A DNA stretch of 64,000 bases from contig NZ_FQXY01000009.1 of assembly GCF_900130125.1 (NCBI RefSeq), positions 310,001 through 374,000 of the forward strand, in the 5' to 3' direction. How positions within the stretch are numbered: the stretch's first letter is position 1; each line of letters begins with the position of its first letter. The DNA is from Bacteroides congonensis. GTDB taxonomy: Bacteria; Bacteroidota; Bacteroidia; Bacteroidales; Bacteroidaceae. This document shows, piece by piece, positions 18,792-27,307 of this stretch. The position numbers were made by a program, and so were the translations under genes. Under the pieces are notes generated by a model that was not told the origin of the DNA, searched no databases, and saw only the letters and a program-made list of their open reading frames with translations.

Positions 18792-19046
18792 ATGAAATCG
18801 AAAATAATGAAAGAGAAAGAACCGGAAACTGTCTTTGGCAAAAGAAATTATATCATTCTGACAGTCGGTTCCATATTAATTATTGCGGGTTATATAGTAA
18901 TGAGCGGCGAGGGGAGTACCCTTGCCGCCTATAATCCCGATATATTCAGTAAGTCCCGTATAAGTGTAGCACCCGTATTATGTTTACTCGGATACTTGCT
19001 GAATATATTCGGCATACTTTATCGTCCCAATCAAAGCAAACTTTAA
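18792..19046 (+). CDS. DUF3098 small membrane protein
   Basis: 84 aa with two TM helices. FGKRNYIILTVGSILIIAGY, MSGEG, NPDIFS and ISVAPVLCLLGYLLNIFGI all match the DUF3098 pattern conserved across Bacteroidetes. It lies 11 nt downstream of the glycosyltransferase gene and is probably cotranscribed. Its function is unknown. In other Bacteroidetes DUF3098 genes sit near cell-division or undecaprenyl-pyrophosphate phosphatase genes; that context is not seen here. Confidence 0.85.
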   Translation: MKSKIMKEKEPETVFGKRNYIILTVGSILIIAGYIVMSGEGSTLAAYNPDIFSKSRISVAPVLCLLGYLLNIFGILYRPNQSKL

Positions 19047-19064
19047 TTTTTCAATAAACAAAAC

Positions 19065-19940
19065 TTAATCCTTCAATAAAGGTAACTGATTGAGCATATT
19101 TCTAAGTTTGATTGCTATCCGCGGCATAGGTTCGGCAACGGTCAGCCCTACTAAATCATACTCAGATGAAATGTCATTAATGACACGGACTGCTTCTTTA
19201 ATCTTCATGCCGTCGGGTTCAACGCCCACGGCAGCGATGATTTCTGCCGGATCCAACGCATCCATATCAAAATGGATAACGATTTTTGATACGCCTGTGT
19301 TTTTTAGCCATTCCATGATTTTTGAGCTGTCATTAGCAACTTCCTTCGGCGACAATCCTTTTACACCCAATTCTTGTTGTCTTTCCTTCATGCCTTCATC
19401 CCAGGAACGAAGTCCGACGAGTAATGTTTTGGAAGTATCCACCTTTCCGGGCAGTAAGCCCATAATTTCTTCATCACCCATCCCCATACAGGCTGTGAGT
19501 GCCATGGCATGATAACCTTTGTAATCATCATATGGCAGGTTTATGTCGGGATGCGCATCTATCCAAATGATAGCGACATCGTCCGGATATTTACCAATCA
19601 AATATGTAAACGGAACTACACTCACAGAACATTCTCCCCCTAAAGTAACAATCCTGTCGGGATTATTCTCTTTCAGTAGCTCGAGTGCTGCTTTAGTTTG
19701 TTTCAATAGTACACCACACGCACTGATACCTTTTTCTATGGCTCTGTCATTTATATCCAGTGAAACAGGGACTTCAACGGTCTTTTGATTCGTTTGCGGA
19801 GCCAGATAATTCAATAACTGCGCTCCCAGGTAATACCCCCTGGATGAATCTTCAGCCGGAATATCGGACATCCAATGATCTACAATTCCCCCTTGCCATT
19901 GAGGATAAATAAAACGGAGAGTTGAACTTTTCTTTTCCAT
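19065..19940 (-). CDS. Arginase/agmatinase-fold (ureohydrolase) protein with altered first metal ligand
   Basis: 291 aa from the ATG at 19940 (a GTG two codons earlier could also serve). Ureohydrolase motifs are present: WIDAHPDIN (Asp, His, Asp ligands) and HFDMDALDP (two Asp ligands). The first motif, normally GGDHS with a His metal ligand, reads GGECS. The family hydrolyses guanidino groups (arginine, agmatine, formiminoglutamate) with two Mn ions, so Cys in place of His may change metal content or substrate. A -7 box on the minus strand (TATTTTTG, 19992 to 19985) lies 45 bp upstream. No arginine or histidine pathway gene is adjacent. Assignment to a specific enzyme is not possible. Confidence 0.85.
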   Translation of the reverse strand: MEKKSSTLRFIYPQWQGGIVDHWMSDIPAEDSSRGYYLGAQLLNYLAPQTNQKTVEVPVSLDINDRAIEKGISACGVLLKQTKAALELLKENNPDRIVTLGGECSVSVVPFTYLIGKYPDDVAIIWIDAHPDINLPYDDYKGYHAMALTACMGMGDEEIMGLLPGKVDTSKTLLVGLRSWDEGMKERQQELGVKGLSPKEVANDSSKIMEWLKNTGVSKIVIHFDMDALDPAEIIAAVGVEPDGMKIKEAVRVINDISSEYDLVGLTVAEPMPRIAIKLRNMLNQLPLLKD

Positions 19941-20124
19941 ATTCACATTATTAGTTTGTTTCTCTTTTCACTATACGGTTCTTGCAAAAATAGAATAAAT
20001 ACTTCTAATATCATTAATATTTCAAAAATACATGATAGTAATAAATTTAATGTCCATAACGCGTTTCAGTAATTATGGTATGATAATCTGTAATATATAT
20101 ACTACTCACTTTTCTAAATTCCTG

Positions 20125-20132
20125 TATATTTG
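20125..20132 (+). promoter_or_regulatory. -7 box (TATATTTG) for the MBL/ferredoxin cluster
   Basis: TATATTTG 31 bp before the ATG at 20163; it is the only clear promoter element in the 222-bp divergent region on this strand. Confidence 0.55.
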
Positions 20133-20162
20133 CTGCGTGAAATAATTTAGCTACTTAATTAT

Positions 20163-21257
20163 ATGCGTATTATATTCAAGAAACTTAGAGCACGTATGAT
20201 CATAGGATGTATATTAGCTATAATGGCGTTGCTGGCTGTGTCAGTCTTTGTTTTTATCAATCAGCCCAGTTTTGGCCGGACGCCCCGTGGCGAACGGTTG
20301 GAAAGAGTTCAGAAATCTCCCAATTACAGAAACGGAGCATTTCAGAATCAGCATGAAACGAAATTAATGACTTCAGACAGAGGACGTTTCGAAGGTATTT
20401 GGGAATTTATTTTCAGAAAGATAGACGGGCTGCGCCCCGACCAGCCTGTCAAGGCAATAAAGACTGACTTACGGAAGATAGACAGAGATAAGGAAGTGTT
20501 AGTTTGGTTCGGGCATTCCTCTTATCTCATTCAGATGGGCGGAAAGCGGGTATTGGTCGACCCGGTATTTTGCATGGCTTCTCCCGTTTCTTTCGTCAAT
20601 AAGCCATTCAAAGGAACAGATATTTATCAGCCGGAAGATATGCCGGACATTGATTATCTGATAATCAGTCACGACCATTGGGATCATTTGGATTATAATA
20701 CGGTCAAGAAGTTAAAAGACCGGATTGAGACAGTGATTTGCCCGTTAGGTGTCGGCGAGCATTTCGAGTACTGGGGATTCGATAAGGAACGTATTGTCGA
20801 ACTTGACTGGAACGAAGATGCAAACCTGACTGACGGTTTTAAAATCTATTGTCTGCCTGCCCGTCATTTTTCCGGTCGCGGACTTTCCGCCAATCAGTCG
20901 CTTTGGGCTTCTTTCTTATTGGAAGCTCCTGCACAGAAAATCTACATCGGCGGAGATGGGGGATATGATACTCATTATGAAGAAATCGGTAATCGTTTCG
21001 CTAACATTGACCTTGCCATTCTTGAAAATGGGCAATACAATGAAGAGTGGAGTTTAATTCATTTGATGCCGCAATATATGGCACAGACAGCCAGGGATTT
21101 GAAGGCAAAGAAAATTTTGACCGTGCATCATTCTAAATATGCGTTGGCCAAACATCGTTGGGACGAGCCTCTGAAGAATGCGGAAGATATGAAGAATAAG
21201 GACTCTCTGAATGTGTTGATTCCTGAAATCGGAGAGGTCGTGCCATTAGAAAAATGA
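20163..21257 (+). CDS. Membrane-anchored metallo-beta-lactamase-fold hydrolase (NAPE-PLD/UlaG-like)
   Basis: 364 aa. One N-terminal TM helix (about residues 12-34) anchors the protein. The MBL fold follows with VWFGHSSYLI (the substrate-side His motif typical of the NAPE-PLD-like branch), VDPVF, the metal site ISHDHWDHLD, PARHFSGRG and the late His in LTVHHSKY. These are the features of bacterial N-acyl-phosphatidylethanolamine phospholipase D-like proteins. A lipid phosphodiester substrate is plausible but unproven. The ferredoxin gene starts 69 nt downstream in the same direction. Confidence 0.85.
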   Translation: MRIIFKKLRARMIIGCILAIMALLAVSVFVFINQPSFGRTPRGERLERVQKSPNYRNGAFQNQHETKLMTSDRGRFEGIWEFIFRKIDGLRPDQPVKAIKTDLRKIDRDKEVLVWFGHSSYLIQMGGKRVLVDPVFCMASPVSFVNKPFKGTDIYQPEDMPDIDYLIISHDHWDHLDYNTVKKLKDRIETVICPLGVGEHFEYWGFDKERIVELDWNEDANLTDGFKIYCLPARHFSGRGLSANQSLWASFLLEAPAQKIYIGGDGGYDTHYEEIGNRFANIDLAILENGQYNEEWSLIHLMPQYMAQTARDLKAKKILTVHHSKYALAKHRWDEPLKNAEDMKNKDSLNVLIPEIGEVVPLEK

Positions 21258-21326
21258 AAGATTCATCTGTCTTGATTGTTTCGGATATTGAGATATAACT
21301 ACTATAATTTGAAAATTAATAAATTT

Positions 21327-22835
21327 ATGCTACGTACTATCAGACTTACAGCCGCCATCGTGTGCTTCACGCTTATTACCCTGTTGTTTCTTGACTTCAC
21401 GGGTACCTTGCACACCTGGTTCGGATGGTTGGCGAAAATTCAATTACTGCCGGCTCTATTAGCCTTGAATATAGGTGTCGTATTGTTTCTTGTTGTGCTT
21501 ACTTTCCTTTTCGGGCGTGTGTACTGCTCGGTTATTTGTCCGTTGGGGGTATTTCAGGATATTATCTCCTGGGTATCAGGCAAGCAAAAGAAGAACCGCT
21601 TTCGCTATTCACCTGCAATGAAATGGTTGCGATATGGTGTTTTAGGAGTATTCATTATTATGATGGTTGCAGGGTTGAATTTCCTGGCTATTCTGATAGC
21701 ACCTTATAGTGCGTATGGCCGGATAGCTTCCAGTCTCTTTGCACCGGTATGGCAATGGGGAAATAACCTGTTAGCATATTTTGCCGAGCGAATGGACAGT
21801 TATGCCTTTTACGAGGTGGATGTTTGGATGAAAAGTCTTTCAACGCTTCTTATCGCTGTGGTTACCTTTATAGTTCTCGGCGTTTTAGCGTGGCGCAACG
21901 GGCGTACGTATTGTAATACGATATGTCCGGTGGGTACTGTATTGGGATTCATTTCCAAGTATGCGATATTCAAACCTGTGATTGATGCTTCCAAATGTAA
22001 TGGCTGTGGCTTATGTGCCCGCAACTGCAAGGCGTCATGTATTCATTCAAAAAAACATGAGATTGATTACAGCCGGTGTGTAGCTTGTATGGATTGCCTG
22101 GATAAGTGTAAACGTGGAGCTATCAAGTACACGAGACGGACTGCTACAAAAGATACGTCTGTGGCAGAAACAGTCAAAGCGCACTCTGTTACTGCGGAAC
22201 AGGTAGATAACGCCCGGCGTAGTTTTCTTTCAGCATCGGCAATCTTTGCTACGACTTCCGTATTGAAAGCCCAGGAAAAGAAAGTGGATGGGGGATTGGC
22301 TGCTATTGAAGACAAGAAGATTCCCAGTCGGGAGAATCCTATTTATCCGCCGGGGGCATTAAGTGCCCGTAATTTTGCGCAGCATTGCACTGCCTGCCAA
22401 TTGTGTGTTTCCGTATGCCCCAACCAAGTGTTGCGTCCTTCTGATAATCTGATGACCTTGATGCAACCCGAAATGTCATATGAGCGTGGATATTGTCGTC
22501 CAGAATGTGCGAAATGTGCGGAAGTATGCCCGACAGATGCCATTCACTTGACCAGTTTGGCTGAAAAATCAGCTATTCAAATCGGCCACGCTGTATGGAT
22601 AAAGGAGAATTGTGTGCCATTGACCGATGGTATGGAGTGTGGCAACTGTGCTCGCCATTGTCCTACTGGAGCTATTCAGATGGTGGCGTCCGATTCTGAA
22701 AAGTCGGATTCTCCAAAGATTCCGGTAGTGAACGTAGAGAAGTGTATCGGCTGCGGAGCTTGTGAGAATCTTTGTCCTTCTCGTCCGTTCAGTGCTATCT
22801 ACGTGACAGGACATCAAATGCACAGAATTATTTGA
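21327..22835 (+). CDS. Polytopic polyferredoxin: NapH-like membrane part fused to NapG-like ferredoxin part
   Basis: 502 aa. Start is the ATG at 21327; the frame opens earlier only with a TTG. Four TM helices surround two CxxxCP motifs (CSVICPLG, CNTICPVG), as in NapH/CcoG-type quinol-oxidising proteins. Two [4Fe-4S] motifs follow (CNGCGLCARNC, CVACMDCLDKC). At about residue 300 there is a twin-arginine-like hydrophobic stretch (ARRSFLSASAIFATTSVLKA), then three more cluster motifs (CTACQLCVSVCP, CAKCAEVCP, CIGCGACENLCP). The order suggests a fusion of NapH with the Tat-targeted NapG. It probably passes quinol electrons across the membrane to the exported reductase encoded next. Confidence 0.88.
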   Translation: MLRTIRLTAAIVCFTLITLLFLDFTGTLHTWFGWLAKIQLLPALLALNIGVVLFLVVLTFLFGRVYCSVICPLGVFQDIISWVSGKQKKNRFRYSPAMKWLRYGVLGVFIIMMVAGLNFLAILIAPYSAYGRIASSLFAPVWQWGNNLLAYFAERMDSYAFYEVDVWMKSLSTLLIAVVTFIVLGVLAWRNGRTYCNTICPVGTVLGFISKYAIFKPVIDASKCNGCGLCARNCKASCIHSKKHEIDYSRCVACMDCLDKCKRGAIKYTRRTATKDTSVAETVKAHSVTAEQVDNARRSFLSASAIFATTSVLKAQEKKVDGGLAAIEDKKIPSRENPIYPPGALSARNFAQHCTACQLCVSVCPNQVLRPSDNLMTLMQPEMSYERGYCRPECAKCAEVCPTDAIHLTSLAEKSAIQIGHAVWIKENCVPLTDGMECGNCARHCPTGAIQMVASDSEKSDSPKIPVVNVEKCIGCGACENLCPSRPFSAIYVTGHQMHRII

Positions 22836-22858
22836 TTTAATAAATCAGTATAAGTAGT

Positions 22859-24262
22859 ATGGAAGAAAAAAAGAAAAAAGATATAAATAGAAGAGATTTC
22901 ATTAAGATTGTAGGTATCAGTGCTGCCACGTCGACAGGTTTACTATACGGATGTTCTTCAAAAAACAACTCCGCTTCGGGCAGTGCCACGGGAGAAGGGG
23001 AGATACCGACTGATAAAATGACTTACCGGACATCTCCAACTACCGGTGACCGTGTTTCACTTTTGGGATATGGTTGTATGCGCTGGCCGCTCAAACCCGC
23101 TCCGGACGGTAACGGAGAAGTCATTGACCAGGATGCCGTTAACGGATTGGTCGATTATGCGATTGCCCATGGAGTGAATTATTTCGATACATCTCCGGCT
23201 TATGTACAAGGTTTTTCCGAGAGAGCAACGGGTATTGCGTTGAGCCGCCATCCCCGAGATAAATATTTTATCGCTACCAAACTGTCCAACTTTTCTCCGG
23301 ACACATGGTCGCGTGAAGCATCACTTAAAATGTATCACAAGTCATTCGCCGAACTTCAGGTTGACTACATCGACTATATGTTGCTTCACGGCATTGGCAT
23401 GGGCGGGATGGATGCCCTCAAAGGACGGTATCTGGATAACGGCATACTCGATTTCCTGATAAAGGAACGCGAAGCAGGGCGTATCCGTAATCTCGGATTC
23501 TCTTATCATGGAGATATTGAAGTATATGATTATCTGCTTTCACGGCATGATGAAATTAAATGGGACTTCGTGCAGATACAGCTCAATTATGTAGACTGGA
23601 AGCATGCGAAAGCAACTAACGCCCGAAATACCGACGCCGAATATCTGTATGGCGAACTGCACAAGAGAGGGATTCCGTCTATTATTATGGAACCGCTTCT
23701 GGGTGGGCGTTTGTCTAAGTTGAATGACAACTTGGTGGCACGTCTCAAGCAACGCCGTCCCGAAAACAGTGTCGCTTCATGGGCGTTCCGTTTTGCCGGC
23801 TCATTCCCGGATATACTGACTGTATTAAGCGGCATGACTTATATGGAACATCTGCAGGATAATCTCCGTACTTATTCTCCCTTGGAACCGTTGACGGATG
23901 AAGAAATGGACTTCCTCGAAGAAACGGCACAGTTGATGCTGAAATATCCTACCATTCCCTGCAATGACTGCAAGTATTGTATGCCTTGCCCGTACGGACT
24001 GGATATTCCGGCTGTTCTCCTGCATTATAACCGTTGCGTCAACGAAGGGAATGTGCCCAAGAACGGACAGGATGAAAACTATGCCAAAGCCCGTCGCGCA
24101 TTCCTCGTCGGTTATGACCGCAGCGTGCCGAAACTTCGTCAGGCAAGCCATTGTATCGGATGCAACCAGTGTGTGGCGCATTGTCCGCAAAACATAGATA
24201 TACCCAAAGAGTTGCATAGGATAGACCAATTTGTCGAACAACTGAAACAAGGAACTTTATAA
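22859..24262 (+). CDS. Exported aldo/keto reductase with C-terminal 2[4Fe-4S] ferredoxin domain
   Basis: 467 aa. The N-terminus has a twin-arginine motif (NRRDFIKIVG), a hydrophobic stretch and a lipobox-like LLYGC, so it is likely a Tat-exported lipoprotein. The AKR barrel has the catalytic set Asp/Tyr in NYFDTSPAYVQGFSE, Lys in ATKLS and His in LLHGIG. The C-terminus has two ferredoxin motifs, CNDCKYCMPCPYGLDIP and CIGCNQCVAHCPQNIDIP. This architecture is known in anaerobes, usually cytoplasmic; the export signal here pairs it with the upstream membrane polyferredoxin as electron donor (inference). Its substrate is unknown. Starts 23 nt after the ferredoxin stop. Confidence 0.88.
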   Translation: MEEKKKKDINRRDFIKIVGISAATSTGLLYGCSSKNNSASGSATGEGEIPTDKMTYRTSPTTGDRVSLLGYGCMRWPLKPAPDGNGEVIDQDAVNGLVDYAIAHGVNYFDTSPAYVQGFSERATGIALSRHPRDKYFIATKLSNFSPDTWSREASLKMYHKSFAELQVDYIDYMLLHGIGMGGMDALKGRYLDNGILDFLIKEREAGRIRNLGFSYHGDIEVYDYLLSRHDEIKWDFVQIQLNYVDWKHAKATNARNTDAEYLYGELHKRGIPSIIMEPLLGGRLSKLNDNLVARLKQRRPENSVASWAFRFAGSFPDILTVLSGMTYMEHLQDNLRTYSPLEPLTDEEMDFLEETAQLMLKYPTIPCNDCKYCMPCPYGLDIPAVLLHYNRCVNEGNVPKNGQDENYAKARRAFLVGYDRSVPKLRQASHCIGCNQCVAHCPQNIDIPKELHRIDQFVEQLKQGTL

Positions 24263-24681
24263 TGGAAGAATTAATCAATTTATTACATAGCGGAGAATAT
24301 TCCTGCGTGATTGCCAACGAAGGAAAGGTACGTACTTTTACCCAACGCGGGGTGGCTGACTTATATGATTTGCTGACTCAGGAACCGGATTTCCTGAAAG
24401 GAGCTTTGATTGCCGATAAGGTTGTCGGGAAAGGGGCGGCAGCCCTGATGATTTCAGGTGGTATAAAAGAGCTGTACACAGATATTATCAGTTCTAAAGC
24501 TATGGACTTGTTTCGGACATCGGATGTAAAAGTCGGTTTCGGGCAGGAAGTACCTTTTATCTGGAATCGCGACCGTACGGGATGGTGTCCTGTAGAAACG
24601 ATGTGTAGTGAAGAAGAATCTGCTGAAGCTATTTTACCGATGATTCGTGACTTTCTTGAGAAAGTCAGAAGCAAGAAGTAA
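24262..24681 (+). CDS. DUF1893 domain protein
   Basis: 139 aa cytoplasmic protein. LIADKVVGKGAAALMISGGI and the flanking VITNEGKVRTFTQRGV-like and LYTDIISSKAMDLF segments match DUF1893, a cytidine-deaminase-like-fold family found in anaerobes. Its start codon shares a base with the stop of the reductase (TAATG overlap), so the two are translationally coupled. Function is unknown; coupling suggests it serves the same pathway as the exported reductase. Confidence 0.82.
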   Translation: MEELINLLHSGEYSCVIANEGKVRTFTQRGVADLYDLLTQEPDFLKGALIADKVVGKGAAALMISGGIKELYTDIISSKAMDLFRTSDVKVGFGQEVPFIWNRDRTGWCPVETMCSEEESAEAILPMIRDFLEKVRSKK

Positions 24682-24710
24682 AAGAAAGAATCAGATACAC
24701 GGAATAAAAT

Positions 24711-26600
24711 ATGAGAAAAGATACAACTTGTCTGTTTCTGCTCGCCGGTCTGCTTTCTGTTCCGGGAGTGGCACAGAATAAAAAAGACAGTACACAGTTC
24801 CGAAGAAACTACGTCATTGACGAGGTAGTAGTCACGGGAACACGGAATGAGACGGATGTACGCCATCTTCCGATGACTATCTCCGTAGTAGGGCGACAAC
24901 AGATTGAGAAAAGGTACGAACCCTCTCTTTTACCGTTGCTGACGGAACAGGTTCCGGGATTGTTCACTACCAGTCGCGGTATCATGGGATATGGCGTCTC
25001 CACCGGAGCGGCGGGAGGTATGAGCCTGCGGGGTGTCGGTGGCAGTCCCACGGCAGGATTGTTAGTTTTAATAGACGGTCACCCGCAGTATATGGGACTG
25101 ATGGGGCATCCGATAGCAGATGCTTACCAATCCATGATGACGGAAAGGGTAGAGGTTTTGCGCGGCCCTGCATCCGTGCTTTACGGTTCAAATGCTATGG
25201 GAGGAGTTATCAATATCGTCACCCGCAAGCAAGAGGAAGAGGGGATAAATACCAATATGCAAGTAGGATATGGTTCATATAATACATTGCAGACCGAGTT
25301 TTCCAACCGTGTGAAAAAGGGACGTTTCAGCAGCATCGTAACCGGTTCTTACAACCGGACGGACGGGCATCGTCCTGATATGGAATTCGAACAATACGGC
25401 GGATATGCAAAACTGGGTTATGAGATAAGCTCTTTTTGGAAACTAGCGGGAGATGTCAACGTCACCCATTTCAATGCTTCCAACCCCGGAACAATTCAGG
25501 TTCCACTTATCGATAATGATTCGCGTATCACTCGTGGAATGACTTCATTCGCATTGGAAAATCATTATAACAATACATCGGGAGCATTGAGCTTTTTCTA
25601 TAACTGGGGACGGCACAAGATAAACGATGGTTATCAGTCGGGAAAAGAACCGCAGACAGCGCATTTCAATTCTAAAGACAAGATGCTGGGCGTATCGTGG
25701 TATCAGAGTGCGACTTTCTTTGCCGGCAATCGTATTACGGCAGGGTTTGATTATCAGCATTTCGGTGGTGAATCGTGGAATAAAGTGGTAGCTACGGGCA
25801 AACGTAAGCCGGGAGTTGACAAACAACTGGATGAATTTGCAGGATATGTTGATTTCCGTCAGGACATAAACAATTGGTTTTCATTGGATGCTGGTATCCG
25901 TGTAGACCACCATTCTCATGTAGGCACAGAATGGATACCACAAGGAGGATTAGCATTTCATCTGCCGAAAAGCGCGGAACTCAAAGCAATGGTCAGCAAA
26001 GGATACCGTAACCCGACGATTCGTGAAATGTATATGTTCGCCCCTGCCAACCCTGAACTGCAACCGGAAAAACTGATGAGTTATGAACTTTCCTATTCGC
26101 AGCGTTTACTGGACGGGGCATTATCCTATGGAGTGAATCTTTACTATATCAATGGTGATAATATAATAATGTCAAACGGACTGGTTCCGCCATTGAATAT
26201 CAATTCCGGGGAAATCGAGAACTGGGGTGTCGAAGCCAATATCAATTATCACATTAATTCGCATTGGAATATCAATGCCAATTATAGTTGGCTGCATATG
26301 GAGAATCCGGTTCTTGCCGCTCCCGAACATAAACTGTATGCGGGAGTCGATTATTCTTCGGGGCGTTGGAGCGTATCGACCGGATTGCAATATGTAAAAG
26401 GGCTTTATACCTCTGTCACCAAAGGGCGTGAACAACAAGAAGATTTTGTTTTATGGAATCTTCGGGGGAATTATCGTGTATACCGTTTCGCCAGTCTCTT
26501 TGTGAAAGGGGAGAACCTGCTTGCGCAACGTTATGAGATAAATGCCGGCTATCCTATGCCGAAAGCTACATTTATGGGTGGTATTAATTTGAACTTTTAA
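24711..26600 (+). CDS. TonB-dependent outer-membrane receptor (BtuB/FepA type)
   Basis: 629 aa. A signal peptide (ending near GVAQ) is followed by a TonB box-like DEVVVTGTR, a plug domain (SLRGVGGSPTAGLLVLIDGH, VEVLRGPASVLYGSNAMGGV, INIVTRK) and a 22-strand barrel ending in an aromatic residue (GGINLNF). Length and the lack of the SusC-type carboxypeptidase-like N-domain place it with siderophore/cobalamin/metal receptors, not glycan transporters. It is 29 nt downstream of the DUF1893 gene and 8 nt upstream of an S component, suggesting the two carry the same small ligand across the two membranes. No cobalamin or other riboswitch is seen upstream. Confidence 0.92.
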   Translation: MRKDTTCLFLLAGLLSVPGVAQNKKDSTQFRRNYVIDEVVVTGTRNETDVRHLPMTISVVGRQQIEKRYEPSLLPLLTEQVPGLFTTSRGIMGYGVSTGAAGGMSLRGVGGSPTAGLLVLIDGHPQYMGLMGHPIADAYQSMMTERVEVLRGPASVLYGSNAMGGVINIVTRKQEEEGINTNMQVGYGSYNTLQTEFSNRVKKGRFSSIVTGSYNRTDGHRPDMEFEQYGGYAKLGYEISSFWKLAGDVNVTHFNASNPGTIQVPLIDNDSRITRGMTSFALENHYNNTSGALSFFYNWGRHKINDGYQSGKEPQTAHFNSKDKMLGVSWYQSATFFAGNRITAGFDYQHFGGESWNKVVATGKRKPGVDKQLDEFAGYVDFRQDINNWFSLDAGIRVDHHSHVGTEWIPQGGLAFHLPKSAELKAMVSKGYRNPTIREMYMFAPANPELQPEKLMSYELSYSQRLLDGALSYGVNLYYINGDNIIMSNGLVPPLNINSGEIENWGVEANINYHINSHWNINANYSWLHMENPVLAAPEHKLYAGVDYSSGRWSVSTGLQYVKGLYTSVTKGREQQEDFVLWNLRGNYRVYRFASLFVKGENLLAQRYEINAGYPMPKATFMGGINLNF

Positions 26601-26608
26601 ATAATAAA

Positions 26609-27127
26609 ATGAATATGGAATCAACTACTGTAAAACTCTATTCGCTGAACTACAACAATGTAAATACCTATTTGGCAGCCTCGTTATTTGTCATTGGCAA
26701 TATGCTTTTTCCCAAACTCTTTCATCTCATCCCACAAGGAGGAATAACCTGGCTGCCAATCTATTTCTTTACGCTGATCGGTGCGTATAAATATGGTTGG
26801 AAAGTAGGACTGCTGACCTCTATCCTTTCGCCTGTTATAAACTCTGTACTCTTTGGAATGCCAATGCCGTCCGCACTACCTGCCATCCTATTGAAATCCG
26901 TATTACTGGCTGTTACTGCCGGATGGACTGCACAACGTTCTGGACATATCTCCATCCTTCTTCTGGCAGGTGTAGTACTTACATACCAATCTATAGGGAC
27001 ATTAGGAGAATGGGCTTACATCGGCAACTTCTATAAAGCTGTTCAGGATTTCCGTATCGGTATTCCCGGAATGTGCCTGCAAGTATTCGGTGGCTATTTA
27101 TTCATTAAATACCTGATTCGCAAATAA
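26609..27127 (+). CDS. ECF-transporter substrate-binding S component, orphan
   Basis: 172 aa with about six TM helices. WLPIYFFTLIGAYKYGWKVG, SPVINSVLFGMPMPSALPAI and the following helices have the S-component layout. No EcfA or EcfT gene is in the cluster, so a shared energising module encoded elsewhere is expected. The start 8 nt after the TonB-dependent receptor stop argues for one transcript. Ligand unknown; a vitamin, metal or cofactor precursor is likely. Confidence 0.75.
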   Translation: MNMESTTVKLYSLNYNNVNTYLAASLFVIGNMLFPKLFHLIPQGGITWLPIYFFTLIGAYKYGWKVGLLTSILSPVINSVLFGMPMPSALPAILLKSVLLAVTAGWTAQRSGHISILLLAGVVLTYQSIGTLGEWAYIGNFYKAVQDFRIGIPGMCLQVFGGYLFIKYLIRK

Positions 27128-27163
27128 CAATATAACGTCAGTTCAATATAAGTCTGATTAGGT

Positions 27164-27201
27164 AAAAAGAGTCTGGTATCGGTTGATGCCAGACTCTTTT
27201 T
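27164..27201. terminator. Bidirectional terminator between convergent genes
   Basis: A 17-bp stem (27164-27180 with 27185-27201, one G-T pair) has A- and T-runs at its base, so it can end both the S-component transcript and the facing HTCS transcript. Confidence 0.9.
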
Positions 27202-27307
27202 GAATTTATATGCTTCCATTTAATCACTTAGTGAAAGTATCATTTCCTATATCGTTACATTATTCATATATATTTGATATTGTCATATCACAAGCTTGAA
27301 AAAAATA

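Noticed and set aside
22836..24710. Cobalamin or other riboswitch ahead of the TonB-dependent receptor
   Set aside because: Gaps between genes are 23 nt or less and 29 nt; no room for an aptamer and no B12-box-like sequence seen.
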